The position numbers and the translations under genes were made by a program. The notes under the pieces were generated by a model. It made no database searches. It was not told the DNA's origin and worked only from the letters and a program-made list of their open reading frames with translations. This document shows, in pieces, positions 5,596-5,610 of a stretch of DNA of 5,610 bases (position 1 is the first letter of the stretch; every line of letters begins with the position of its first letter). Source of the stretch: Gemmatimonadota bacterium (lineage in GTDB: Bacteria; Gemmatimonadota; Gemmatimonadetes; Gemmatimonadales; GWC2-71-9). The stretch lies in assembly GCA_027294815.1 (NCBI GenBank), contig JAPULP010000119.1, positions 1 through 5,610 on the forward strand, read 5' to 3'.

Positions 5596-5610
5596 CCGCG
5601 ATTGTCGCGG
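5596..5610. repeat. GC-rich dyad at the window edge
   Basis: CCGCGA, loop TTG, TCGCGG: six perfect pairs with a triloop, ending on the last base shown. Base 5595 is C, so the stem could grow if the next base outside the window is G. It could be the start of a terminator hairpin or an operator; what follows is not visible. Confidence 0.4.

Overview
The window carries three complete protein-coding genes in a GC-rich genome. The organism is most likely a member of Gemmatimonadota, known perhaps only from a metagenome. That is an inference from the wording of the kinase N-terminus (SDTLARL..ALADRYAIERELGAGGMATVYLA..LKH), from the kinase-TolB-TPR receptor type that is expanded in that phylum, and from short G-rich tandem repeats packed between genes. 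No RNA gene, insertion sequence, CRISPR array or phage gene is visible.

Layout. 1-118: two short heptamer arrays facing each other as an inverted repeat, running into the arsM stop codon. 119-934 (minus strand): arsM, arsenite S-adenosylmethionine methyltransferase. 935-1196: divergent intergenic region. Its arsM side holds a compact sigma70-like promoter with a perfect 7-1-7 dyad over the predicted transcription start. The peptidase side is G-rich and has only a weak promoter candidate. 1197-2930 (plus): secreted M14-family zinc carboxypeptidase with Ca-binding-like acidic loops inside the catalytic domain. 2931-2988: 58-base gap with three octamers, the last of which supplies the ribosome binding site. 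2989-5334 (plus): transmembrane Ser/Thr protein kinase with extracytoplasmic TolB-like and TPR domains. 5335-5610: no convincing gene. It holds a six-unit heptamer array, G-rich sequence, a three-unit 9-mer array and a small dyad cut by the window end.

How the genes work together. arsM stands alone, with no arsR, transporter or reductase in view, and looks like an independently controlled arsenic-methylation gene. The peptidase and kinase probably share a transcript: a secreted peptidase followed by a membrane receptor kinase. Whether they are functionally linked cannot be told from sequence.

The most unusual signal is not in the proteins. Each of the three genes ends in, or is directly followed by, a different period-7 array that is G-rich or purine-rich on the gene's own sense strand. 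At arsM this array is both a textbook G-quadruplex motif and one arm of a long hairpin that is stable only in the arsM-sense RNA.
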